Below are positions 7,708 to 15,250 of a stretch of DNA of 32,661 bases, in pieces (within the stretch, counting starts at the first letter, position 1; each line of letters opens with the position of its first letter). The DNA lies in NCBI GenBank assembly GCA_001767915.1, contig MEMI01000010.1, forward strand, positions 1 through 32,661, in the 5' to 3' direction. The translations under genes were made by a program, and so were the position numbers. The stretch is from Alphaproteobacteria bacterium RIFCSPHIGHO2_02_FULL_46_13 (lineage in GTDB: Bacteria; Pseudomonadota; Alphaproteobacteria; Micavibrionales; Micavibrionaceae). The notes beneath the pieces were generated by a model that saw only the letters and a program-made list of their open reading frames with translations, did not search any database and was not told the origin of the DNA.

Positions 7708-10110
7708 ATGTCCAAATCTGATTCCTCTCTTAAAATTGCGGTTCTGTGTGGTGGCCCTTCACAAGAACGTGGTATTTCCCTCAATTCTGCGCGTTCGGTG
7801 ATTGATCATCTGACGGATGACCATATTGCCGTTATCCCCTTTTACGTTGACCCGCATCTTAATTTTTATGAATTGTCGCGGTCACAAATTTATTCGAACA
7901 CGCCGAGCGATTTTGACTTTAAATTGGCCGATACCCATAAACGCCTTGATGAAGACGGGCTGGGTACACGCCTGAAGGATTTTGACCTGATATTCCCCGC
8001 CATCCACGGAGCATTTGGTGAAGACGGAACTGTCCAGCAATTGATGGATGATTATGACCTGCCTTATGTCGGATCACCCGCCGAGACTTGCCGCAAGATG
8101 TTTAATAAAAACCGTGCGGCGTTTCTGCTTCGCAAGGCTGGGTTTCCGACATTGCCCTCCGTCACCCTCCGCCAAGGCAACCCGCATAACCGCGAAATGG
8201 TTGAGAAATTTTTTGCCGACAATAAATTATCCCGCGCCATCATAAAACCATCTGCGGGTGGATCGAGCATCGGCGTGTTTTCCGTGACCTCCGCTGACGA
8301 AGCCATGTCAAAACTCGAGAATAATATTTTCTCGAAAGAAATTGATTCATCAGGTTTATTAGAACCATTTTGCGAAGGACGCGAATTCACCGTCATCATC
8401 CTGCAAAATGATGCGGGTGAACCTGTCGCGCTTATTCCCACCGAAATCAGTATGAGTTATGCGGATAACGCCATTTTTGATTTCCGCCGTAAATATCTGC
8501 CGACCAATATGGTGTCATACCATTCCCCGCCACGCTTTACAGACAGCCAGATTGCAGAGATTCAAAAAAATGCCGAAAGCATTTTCAAATTGCTCGGCAT
8601 GCGCGACTTTGCGCGTCTTGACGGGTGGTTGATGCCCGATGGAAAAATCTGGTTTTCTGATTTTAACCCTATATCGGGCATGGAGCAAAATTCATTCATG
8701 TTCCAGCAAGGGGCGCGGATTGGTCTGTCGCATGTGGACATGATCCGCATGGCGGTGCGTTCCGCCTGTCGCCGCCACAATCTTACAATCCCCGAAACGC
8801 CTGTTCTATCCGGCGCACGCAAAAAAGTGCGCGTATTATTCGGCGGTCAATCTGCTGAACGTCAAGTATCATTGATGAGCGGTACAAATGTCTGGTTAAA
8901 ACTCCGCGCGTCCAAAGAGTTCGAGGCAGCGCCTTACTTCCTCTCCCCCTCTGGGCAAGTGTGGCAAATTCCTTATATGTTCTGCCTGTTCCACACGATT
9001 GAAGAAATTGTTGAAAGCTGTAAGAACGCGCACGATATTATCTCGAGACTCGAAGAGCTTGCGCCCAAAGTGCGCGCCCGTTTGGGACTCTCCCCCACCG
9101 TCACCTTCCCGCAACCTGTTCCGCAAGACCTGACAGATTTTATTGCCGATGCAAAATCCGATGATGCTTTTGTGTTTCTGGGGCTGCATGGCGGGATTGG
9201 TGAAGACGGCACCATTCAAGCGATGCTTGATAAGGCTGGCGTTCTTTATAACGGCTCCGGCTCTGTTGCCTCTGCCCTTTGTATGGATAAGAATGCGACA
9301 GGAGCCGCAATTACGGCGGCGAATATTCCGCATGTATCGACTGCGCTTAAACGTGCCGTGCGTATTCCCGAAGATTTTAAAAATTATAAAAATGATGATT
9401 ATCTTTCTTTTTGGGACGGGCTCTGTACCGCCCTCAAAACCAAAAGCTTTATCATTAAACCTCAATCAGACGGCTGTTCTGCGGGGGTTATTCATCTTCG
9501 TTCTGCAAAAGATATTCAAACCTATGTTGACCTTTTGAAAGACAATGCGCCGTTCATTCCCGCAGGAACTTTCCATGGACAAAAGGAACTGGTCGAGATG
9601 TCGCGGTCTGGATCAGCATCCTATTTAATCGAATCTTTTATCGAGACAGATGCCATTCGCATCAATCACACCACACTTTCCTATCAGGAAAAACAAGGCT
9701 GGGTCGAATTGACCGTTGGTGTCTTGACCAATGTTTCCAAGGGTGAATTTTATACACTCAACCCGTCCATCACCGTCGCCGAAGGCGATATGTTATCGCT
9801 TGAAGAAAAATTTCAGGGCGGGACAGGAATCAATATCACCCCTCCACCCGAATCGATTCTTACCAAAAAACAATGTGATCATTTGCGGGGTTCAATTGCA
9901 AAAGTTGCCAAAGCCTTGGGGATTGATAATTACGCGCGCATCGACCTGTTTTATAACCGCAAAACAGATGACGTGATCGTGATTGAGGCCAATACATTGC
10001 CAGGGCTAACCCCCGCCACTGTGATCTATCATCAGGCCTTGGCAGAGGTTCCGCCCCTCTTCCCGACCGAGTTTTTAAGCCTGCTGATCCACAGAAAGAT
10101 TGGCTTATAA
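7708..10110 (+). CDS. Tandem double D-alanine-D-alanine ligase (Ddl-Ddl fusion)
   Basis: Two complete ATP-grasp D-Ala-D-Ala ligase units in one 800-residue chain, against about 300-370 for normal Ddl, which makes the dipeptide end of the peptidoglycan stem. Unit 1 (about 1-365): GGPSQERGISLNSA (Glu20), HGAFGEDG, KPSAGGSSIG (Ser186), EGREFTV, RKYLPT (Tyr263), ARLDG (Asp305) and an altered metal loop SDFNPISGME (Asp318, Asn320). Unit 2 (about 372-800): GGQSAERQVSLMSG (Glu384), HGGIGEDG, KPQSDGCSAG (Cys590), VELTVGVL, EEKFQGG (Phe702), ARIDLF (Asp746) and the standard loop IEANTLPGLT (Glu760, Asn762). Unit 1 thus keeps the E-S-Y specificity triad of E. coli DdlB but has Asp for a metal-binding Glu. 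Unit 2 has standard metal ligands but an E-C-F triad. The frame runs through without a stop. I chose ATG 7708; a TTG at 7657 encodes a poor N-terminus. Confidence 0.93.
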   Translation: MSKSDSSLKIAVLCGGPSQERGISLNSARSVIDHLTDDHIAVIPFYVDPHLNFYELSRSQIYSNTPSDFDFKLADTHKRLDEDGLGTRLKDFDLIFPAIHGAFGEDGTVQQLMDDYDLPYVGSPAETCRKMFNKNRAAFLLRKAGFPTLPSVTLRQGNPHNREMVEKFFADNKLSRAIIKPSAGGSSIGVFSVTSADEAMSKLENNIFSKEIDSSGLLEPFCEGREFTVIILQNDAGEPVALIPTEISMSYADNAIFDFRRKYLPTNMVSYHSPPRFTDSQIAEIQKNAESIFKLLGMRDFARLDGWLMPDGKIWFSDFNPISGMEQNSFMFQQGARIGLSHVDMIRMAVRSACRRHNLTIPETPVLSGARKKVRVLFGGQSAERQVSLMSGTNVWLKLRASKEFEAAPYFLSPSGQVWQIPYMFCLFHTIEEIVESCKNAHDIISRLEELAPKVRARLGLSPTVTFPQPVPQDLTDFIADAKSDDAFVFLGLHGGIGEDGTIQAMLDKAGVLYNGSGSVASALCMDKNATGAAITAANIPHVSTALKRAVRIPEDFKNYKNDDYLSFWDGLCTALKTKSFIIKPQSDGCSAGVIHLRSAKDIQTYVDLLKDNAPFIPAGTFHGQKELVEMSRSGSASYLIESFIETDAIRINHTTLSYQEKQGWVELTVGVLTNVSKGEFYTLNPSITVAEGDMLSLEEKFQGGTGINITPPPESILTKKQCDHLRGSIAKVAKALGIDNYARIDLFYNRKTDDVIVIEANTLPGLTPATVIYHQALAEVPPLFPTEFLSLLIHRKIGL

Positions 10111-10116
10111 ATTTTA

Positions 10117-10133
10117 TTAAGAATCATTCTTAA
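10117..10133. promoter_or_regulatory. Fur-box-like palindrome 1
   Basis: TTAAGAAT, C, ATTCTTAA: a perfect 17-base inverted repeat of the 7-1-7 Fur type (compare GATAATGATAATCATTATC). It lies just after the double ddl stop and upstream of the promoter for the small gene at 10220. It has no following T-run, so a terminator role is unlikely. Confidence 0.65.
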
Positions 10134-10139
10134 TTGATG

Positions 10140-10156
10140 TTGACAATCATTCTCAA
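10140..10156. promoter_or_regulatory. Fur-box-like palindrome 2, overlapping the -35 element
   Basis: TTGACAAT, C, ATTCTCAA: an inverted repeat with one mismatch, centred 23 bases (about two helical turns) from palindrome 1. It covers the TTGACA hexamer, the layout expected for repression by iron-loaded Fur. Confidence 0.7.
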
Positions 10157-10167
10157 TTGGATATATT
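10140..10167 (+). promoter_or_regulatory. Sigma70 promoter of the small Fur-box gene
   Basis: A perfect TTGACA (10140-10145), a 16-base spacer and TATATT (10162-10167, 5 of 6). Start of transcription is expected near 10174, about 46 bases before the ATG. A short imperfect hairpin (ATCGG/CCGA) lies in the leader. This is the best promoter match I saw in the window. Confidence 0.7.
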
Positions 10168-10219
10168 TGCCCCCATCGGACAAACCGACGGTAAATATAT
10201 AAAAAATTGAGGATGTAAA

Positions 10220-10537
10220 ATGTCAGTAGTTACAATGAATTTCCCTGAAGAATTTCCTGAACTTGCAGGTATATGCCAAGAGGCCTTCGTTACCTCCGCC
10301 ACATCAGGCACACTGCCTGAATGTTCATTACGCACAACCCCTTCCTATGGCATCGTGACCATGGAAGATGGTGAAGTCAGTCAGGGGGCAAAAAAAACTT
10401 CTGCTGAGGCCGCATTTATCCTTGCGCATCTGGATGAAGAGCCCGTGCCCACTCCTGCTCCTGCCACACCGTCAACGCCACCGCGATGCATACCAAACCA
10501 TCGCCCTTGCAATGGTGAGCCAGCTTATTGCTGCTAA
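10220..10537 (+). CDS. Small protein of unknown function under a Fur-like operator, possibly frameshifted
   Basis: 105 residues from ATG 10220, with a clean GAGGA ribosome site at 10209-10213. I do not recognise the family. The first about 75 residues look like a folded, acidic soluble domain (NFPEEFPELAGICQEAF, later SAEAAFILAHLDEE) without signal peptide or membrane helix. A Pro/Thr/Ala linker follows. The last 18 residues in this frame (from PRCIPNH, ending CC) are Cys-rich and unlike the rest. In the +1 frame from about 10482 the sequence instead reads RDAYQTIALAMVSQLIAAKNN, a plausible helix that continues to a stop at 10598. Either the window has a frameshift near 10480 or the Cys-rich tail is real. 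Upstream elements imply expression under iron limitation. It converges on the AraC-type gene with 8 bases between. Confidence 0.65.
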   Translation: MSVVTMNFPEEFPELAGICQEAFVTSATSGTLPECSLRTTPSYGIVTMEDGEVSQGAKKTSAEAAFILAHLDEEPVPTPAPATPSTPPRCIPNHRPCNGEPAYCC

Positions 10538-10545
10538 AAATAATT

Positions 10546-11565
10546 CTATTTCTTCGTTTGGCGATATTCGGACGGAGAAATGTTCATCACATCTTTAAAA
10601 ACGCGATTGAAAGTCGGCAATGATGAAAAGCCGACTTGTTCAGCAATCACCTGCATCCCTGCATCTGTTTGCTCCAGCAGTTGGAGGGAATCCCTGATCC
10701 GTAGCTCATTAATCAACTGGGGCAATGACTTGCCGAAATGGCTACTCACAATCCTTGATACATTGGCCTCGGAGACATTCAATTCACGCGCCAAATCTGC
10801 GCGTGAGAAATTAGCCTCTTGATAGACTTTATCCAACTCTAACAGCCCCTTGATTCTACTGACAATTTCTTCATCGTCCTTGGAAAGTATTTTCTCAACC
10901 TTTACTTTCTCGACCAATTTGACGGATTGAGGATATATCCTCAGCAGACTTGTCGAGGCCAGATAGACCATCCCGATCCCCAACACATCACGTATCAATA
11001 TAAAATCTGCACCTTCAATATACCCCGATACATTCAAAAGCGTTGAAAAAATAATCAAGATATTCATCACAACGAAAGACACAATCAGCCAGTATCTTTC
11101 GTTCTTGGTATGTTTATCATCACGCAAATCTGCAAACGATCTTCGCCCCGCCCAAAGTGCCAGAAAACAAAGACAGCCAGATATGCTCCCCAATGTCATC
11201 AGCACATCTGAACTCCGCAAAAAGCCGTAACCCACAATCCCTGCAATCACTGGTAAGACAAGAGTCATCCAATAAGCACGACTTGGCAATCTTCCGAAAT
11301 CTGCGACTTGACCAATCAGCAACGCAGAAAAAGCGGGCAACGAAATCCACAAGAAATTCCTGATCAATTCAGCATGCGGCCATTCCTTAAACCTCGGCAC
11401 ACCAAAATCTGCGGTAAAGGATAAGGCCAGAATGGTGAAACACATAAACGGCACAATCACATTCCGGATATGCCCCGCCCTGAATAAAATATAGACAATC
11501 AAATAAACGGATTGCACCAGCCCCATCAGAGCCAGCACATCCGCAAAATTAAAATTCTCTGTCAT
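10546..11565 (-). CDS. Membrane-embedded AraC-family transcriptional regulator
   Basis: 339 residues in two parts. The first about 210 residues contain six or seven hydrophobic segments (for example VLALMGLVQSVYLIVYILF at the N-terminus and YWLIVSFVVMNILIIFSTLL), so the protein should sit in the inner membrane. After a charged linker rich in Lys and Glu, residues about 240-339 form an AraC/XylS double helix-turn-helix: FSRADLARELNVSEANVSRIVSSHFG, then IAEQVGFSSLPTFNRVFKDVMNISPSEYRQ. Such proteins are thought to sense a membrane or periplasmic signal and bind DNA from the membrane. The ATG overlaps the upstream stop (ATGA), so it is the last gene of the permease/anchored-protein cotranscript. 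Its target may be this pilus-like operon. That is inference only. Confidence 0.85.
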   Translation of the reverse strand: MTENFNFADVLALMGLVQSVYLIVYILFRAGHIRNVIVPFMCFTILALSFTADFGVPRFKEWPHAELIRNFLWISLPAFSALLIGQVADFGRLPSRAYWMTLVLPVIAGIVGYGFLRSSDVLMTLGSISGCLCFLALWAGRRSFADLRDDKHTKNERYWLIVSFVVMNILIIFSTLLNVSGYIEGADFILIRDVLGIGMVYLASTSLLRIYPQSVKLVEKVKVEKILSKDDEEIVSRIKGLLELDKVYQEANFSRADLARELNVSEANVSRIVSSHFGKSLPQLINELRIRDSLQLLEQTDAGMQVIAEQVGFSSLPTFNRVFKDVMNISPSEYRQTKK

Positions 11566-12293
11566 GGTTTTACGTTTTCACACAGAGGGTTTGTCTTCCT
11601 CTGCTCTGGGGTTATCAAATGGTTACATATTTGATCAACCATATAATTAATTTCAACGGGGTCAAGCCCTTGCTTCTGGTTTTGAAGGGCATCGAGCATC
11701 ATATTATAGGCCATTTCTTTCTCACCCATTTTACTGGCCAGAATAGACCTCATCTGCAATGGCCATGCAGGCATTCCAGGCTTATAAGTTTTCTCTAATT
11801 CCTCCGCCAATTCCATGGCAAGCTCGTTATTTTTCATTTTATGATAAGCTAGAAAAACAGCCTGCCCCAAATATCTCCATTTATCTGGCTCTGAATACGT
11901 GCCGATACGACGCAAATAATTTATGACCGGCATTAATTGTGACGGGTCTTGGCTTCCCCCAAAATAATAGGCCGCCAAGAAAGGAACATAATCCGACTTT
12001 GAATTGAGACTATCTGTCAGATCAAACCATGTCCCCAGATTCTCGTAATTATAATCTTTGAGGGCCTGTACCTGCCCCGCATCATTTCCAAAACTTTGTA
12101 ATGTCAAAGCCATTGAGCGATACGCCAATTCTGTATCCCCAAGGAAGGCAGCTGTCGTCCCAACAGTTGATGGGGCAAGCGGTACATTCGCCCATTCAGG
12201 AATACGCGGTGATGTATAAAACCAGACAGCCAGATTGAGAAGCAATGCCCCTAGAAGAACAAGATAATCAATATGTTGGCGGAGTTTGTTCAT
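11562..12293 (-). CDS. Membrane-anchored helical-repeat protein, possible ABC-transporter accessory
   Basis: 243 residues: an N-terminal transmembrane anchor at about 9-27 (YLVLLGALLLNLAVWFY), then a soluble, probably periplasmic, alpha-helical region. Its TPR-like spacing of Ala, Leu and Tyr is clearest in KWRYLGQAVFLAYHKMKNNELAMELAEELEKTY and KMGEKEMAYNMMLDALQNQ (each written here only in part of the repeat). I do not recognise a named family. The gene overlaps both neighbours (TAATG with the permease, ATGA with the AraC-type gene), so its product should be made together with them. By position it is comparable to the accessory protein PilG beside the ABC proteins PilH and PilI of Myxococcus. 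I cannot show homology by eye. Confidence 0.75.
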   Translation of the reverse strand: MNKLRQHIDYLVLLGALLLNLAVWFYTSPRIPEWANVPLAPSTVGTTAAFLGDTELAYRSMALTLQSFGNDAGQVQALKDYNYENLGTWFDLTDSLNSKSDYVPFLAAYYFGGSQDPSQLMPVINYLRRIGTYSEPDKWRYLGQAVFLAYHKMKNNELAMELAEELEKTYKPGMPAWPLQMRSILASKMGEKEMAYNMMLDALQNQKQGLDPVEINYMVDQICNHLITPEQRKTNPLCENVKP

Positions 12294-13072
12294 TAAAATT
12301 GTCGCCGACGCAGATCAAGCCATGTTGCAATACAGGCTAATGAAAGAAACGCAAACCCTTGCACCACAATAAATATCCAAGACGAGAATGTACCGCCGCC
12401 ATAAATCAACCATGATGTTTGCGCCAAAAGATCAAGGCGCGGAAAAATCACAGAGATCACAGAGAATAAATGGCCCAAGCCATTCATCACATAGCCCTGA
12501 ATGGTATCAGGGTTGGGGTTATGATGCAAAATAGAGAGCAATTGCCCCATCAATCTGGCCAATATATAGAACCCGAATGTTGCCATCCCCGCCGTCACAG
12601 GACTTGATAAAACCATCGAGAAAAAGAATGCCACATTCACAACAATCATCAATTCAAAGGTAATCCCGAAACACCACAGATAGAAAGATGAATGGACATC
12701 ATAATGGTATGCAACGACAGACATAATCAGGGAAATAAAGATACCAGATACAATCGTTAGAATAGAAAACGCCAAAACATGAGAACCGACAAAAGAAACT
12801 TTTGAGATCGGTCTGGTCAACAGAAACTCTACGTCACGGGAATCAAATGATCGCCTGACATAAAAAACTGTAAAAAGCGTTAGACCCAAGAGGGCAATAA
12901 TTCGCAATCCACCAGCCATATAAGTCAGGATAAACTGGTTCTGCTCAACGATTGCGGCTGATCCGGAAAAAACTGACAAACAAACGCCCAAAATGGACAT
13001 GGCGGCAATTCCCCACAATAACTTGTCACGAATAGCCGCCGTCAATATATACTTAGTCAGAATAAGTGACAT
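12293..13072 (-). CDS. ABC-2-type transporter permease
   Basis: A 259-residue integral membrane protein with six predicted hydrophobic helices. A cytoplasmic segment after helix 2 reads FYVRRSFDSRDVEFLLTRPI, the pattern that ABC-2 permeases use to contact their ATPase (RS.D.RD.E.LL.RP.S). The last residues are Arg-rich (DLRRRQF). It probably pairs with the ABC ATPase encoded about 7 kb upstream in the same direction, since no other ATPase or permease is in the window. The ATG at 13072 is assumed; a TTG two codons upstream (13078) is better spaced from an AGGA site and may be the true start. It lies 16 bases after the secretin stop and overlaps the next gene. The transported substrate is unknown. 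Confidence 0.85.
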   Translation of the reverse strand: MSLILTKYILTAAIRDKLLWGIAAMSILGVCLSVFSGSAAIVEQNQFILTYMAGGLRIIALLGLTLFTVFYVRRSFDSRDVEFLLTRPISKVSFVGSHVLAFSILTIVSGIFISLIMSVVAYHYDVHSSFYLWCFGITFELMIVVNVAFFFSMVLSSPVTAGMATFGFYILARLMGQLLSILHHNPNPDTIQGYVMNGLGHLFSVISVIFPRLDLLAQTSWLIYGGGTFSSWIFIVVQGFAFLSLACIATWLDLRRRQF

Positions 13073-13088
13073 ACTCAATCACCAATTC

Positions 13089-15143
13089 CTATAATTTATC
13101 AGGTCTACGATCTTGTGAAAAGACGCGGTAAAGGTCTTTATCTGTTTGGTGGATGCTGTCTCCCGGATTATCCAAAATTGTAGCCTTGATAAAAACAACC
13201 AATTCTTTTTTGGAGACTTTGTCCCCTTGATTTCTAAATAAGCCCCCCAGAACAGGCACTTCACTTGCAACAGGAACCCCATCTTGGTTAGATTGAGTTA
13301 TGTCTTGCAAAAGCCCCCCCATTACCATCATTTGTTTATCACGCAAATTCAAAACAGAATCTGTTTCCTGAACATTCATCACAGGGATTGCGTTGGTTGC
13401 TCCTGCTGCATTGTTCAGCGCCAATGTAGGGTCATTCACAAAATCTACAATTTTTGTAATGGTTGGGCGAACCTGCATGGAAATTGCCCTCCTATCCAAA
13501 TCAATAGACGGAAGGACGTTAATCATCACACCTTCAGGAACTGTTTTGATAGTTGCGTCAAAAGTTGCAGGTGTATTTCCAGCCGTAGCACTAGTTACAC
13601 CAGGAGTCACCTCAATCTCAAAATAAACCTGATTCTTAGCAACATTCAAAACCGCAGATTGATTATTTAGAACCGATAGTCTTGGGCTGGCCAAAGCATG
13701 AACAGTTCCGAAACGGGATAGAGCGGACACAAAAGTTGATAAATCAGTCCCATTAAATCCAAAGCCAACAAATGAACCGCTCGCCGGATTAAGGTCTGGA
13801 GCTGTTGTATTCGCACGGAAATCGAAATCACCTATCGGCCTTAAGAGATTCCAATCAATCCCCGCAGCAAATTCATCACTAAGCGTTACTTCGAGAACCT
13901 TTGCCTCAATCAATACTTGTGATGTAGAGGTACGGCGCAAATCCTCGATATAAGAAGCCACCTGTTTATGAAGACGCTGATTGGCATAAACAGAAATAAT
14001 ACCAGCCTGCTTGTTGATTGAGTAAGCTGGTGTAAATTGCACTGCATTTGCCCCCCCAACAGACGTTCCAGTAGCCGCAGCCGTTGGCAAAGATTCAACT
14101 TTCAACACAGGGGCTTGCGCAGGTACAACAGGCTTAGACGACAAAGGTTGTGGAGCTGCGGCAGTCTCAGCGGCAGCAGTTGTCGATGTAGCAGACGGAG
14201 TTTCCGCCGTTACTGGAGGATTAGCTGTCGTTGTGGATGATGCATCCGCTGTTGCGGCTGCCGAATCCGCCGCAGGAGATGGCGATGCTAATGCTGTATC
14301 GGATGGAAGAGATACGGGCGATGATACATAATCTTCTGTTCCCGCTTGCGGAACAGTTGAAGACAATGCGGACGCATCAATAGGCGGCACGGGCGGCGTC
14401 ACAGGATTGCTGGACGTTAAAGAAATCGCTGGATCTTCATTAGTTTTCAAGTAGCTGGGGGACGCATTTGAAGCCAAAATTTGTTTCAAGTTTGCATCCA
14501 GCTCCCCCCAGAAATCACCTTCGGATTTGCTGGAAATATCAAATTTAGAACCTCCTCCAGATTTAGCATCCCCACTCGACGAAATGGAAACATCTGTATT
14601 AATAGTGCTATTATTACCGCGAACGATGTTTAAGAAATCGATTTTATAATTTTTACTATACGGAGTATCAAGCTCAATACGAATAGTGTTGTTATCAAAC
14701 TTGTAACGCAAACCTGAAATTTCGCAAATTCTATCAATCACTTCATCAAGGGGTCTGTTTCTGGCAGTAAAGATGATCGAGCCACTGATTCTTGGATCAA
14801 GCTCAATATCATAATCTGCCTGTTTCGACAGTTCGAAAAGCGCCTCTCTTAAAGGAATGCTCTGGTTGATTGACAATGAAACAAGTGGCGAAGATTTTAA
14901 GCTTTGAGAATCGTCAGCCACATAAGATTGAACTTCCGGAATCCCCATGGTATCGCCAGCAGCATCTGCACCAGGAATTTCGCGAGGAGCCATCGCATCG
15001 CGATAATCTTGCATCTCGCTATTTGTAGAACGATCTAATTTTGTAAAGTTATTTGCGAGGTCGCACGCGCTCATAGGCAAGAATGCGGATAATGCAAAAA
15101 GGCTGGTTAAGGCGGCCTTGCGATTGAAAGACTTGAAAATCAT
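13089..15143 (-). CDS. MshL/PilQ-like secretin lipoprotein
   Basis: The outer-membrane channel of a type IV pilus/MSHA-like or type II secretion-like machine, 684 residues. A signal sequence ends in LPMSAC, a plausible lipobox with Cys27, so it may be lipid-anchored and reach the outer membrane without a pilotin. An STN/N0-like domain follows at about 85-160 (INQSIPLREALFELSKQ, then DEVIDRICEISGLRYKF). Next is a very long Ala/Ser/Thr/Pro-rich insertion (about 245-355), a short N-domain (GIISVYANQRLHKQVASYIEDL) and the C-terminal secretin barrel (VLIEAKVLEVTLSDEFAAGIDW, through ETDSVLNLRDKQMMVMGGL to VPVLGGLFRN). ATG 15143 is preceded by GAGAA; an ATG at 15161 has no ribosome site. A 107-base gap separates it from pilU. 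Confidence 0.92.
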   Translation of the reverse strand: MIFKSFNRKAALTSLFALSAFLPMSACDLANNFTKLDRSTNSEMQDYRDAMAPREIPGADAAGDTMGIPEVQSYVADDSQSLKSSPLVSLSINQSIPLREALFELSKQADYDIELDPRISGSIIFTARNRPLDEVIDRICEISGLRYKFDNNTIRIELDTPYSKNYKIDFLNIVRGNNSTINTDVSISSSGDAKSGGGSKFDISSKSEGDFWGELDANLKQILASNASPSYLKTNEDPAISLTSSNPVTPPVPPIDASALSSTVPQAGTEDYVSSPVSLPSDTALASPSPAADSAAATADASSTTTANPPVTAETPSATSTTAAAETAAAPQPLSSKPVVPAQAPVLKVESLPTAAATGTSVGGANAVQFTPAYSINKQAGIISVYANQRLHKQVASYIEDLRRTSTSQVLIEAKVLEVTLSDEFAAGIDWNLLRPIGDFDFRANTTAPDLNPASGSFVGFGFNGTDLSTFVSALSRFGTVHALASPRLSVLNNQSAVLNVAKNQVYFEIEVTPGVTSATAGNTPATFDATIKTVPEGVMINVLPSIDLDRRAISMQVRPTITKIVDFVNDPTLALNNAAGATNAIPVMNVQETDSVLNLRDKQMMVMGGLLQDITQSNQDGVPVASEVPVLGGLFRNQGDKVSKKELVVFIKATILDNPGDSIHQTDKDLYRVFSQDRRPDKL

Positions 15144-15250
15144 GGCTTTTCTCGTGAACATTGAGCGGTTGATTGGAAAATGGGTAAGGACGTTCTGTTA
15201 ATTACAACAAAAGGATTCTACATCATTTTTTGAGCTTTTACTATAGGCTA

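Noticed and set aside
8896-9465. A 189-residue antisense open frame within the double ddl
   Set aside because: It lies opposite conserved ligase motifs in unit 2, with no promoter or ribosome site and a composition dominated by reverse-complement codons.
10117-10133. Palindrome after ddl as a transcription terminator
   Set aside because: The stem is AT-rich with a one-base centre and no T-run follows. The shape and the second similar copy over a -35 element fit an operator better.
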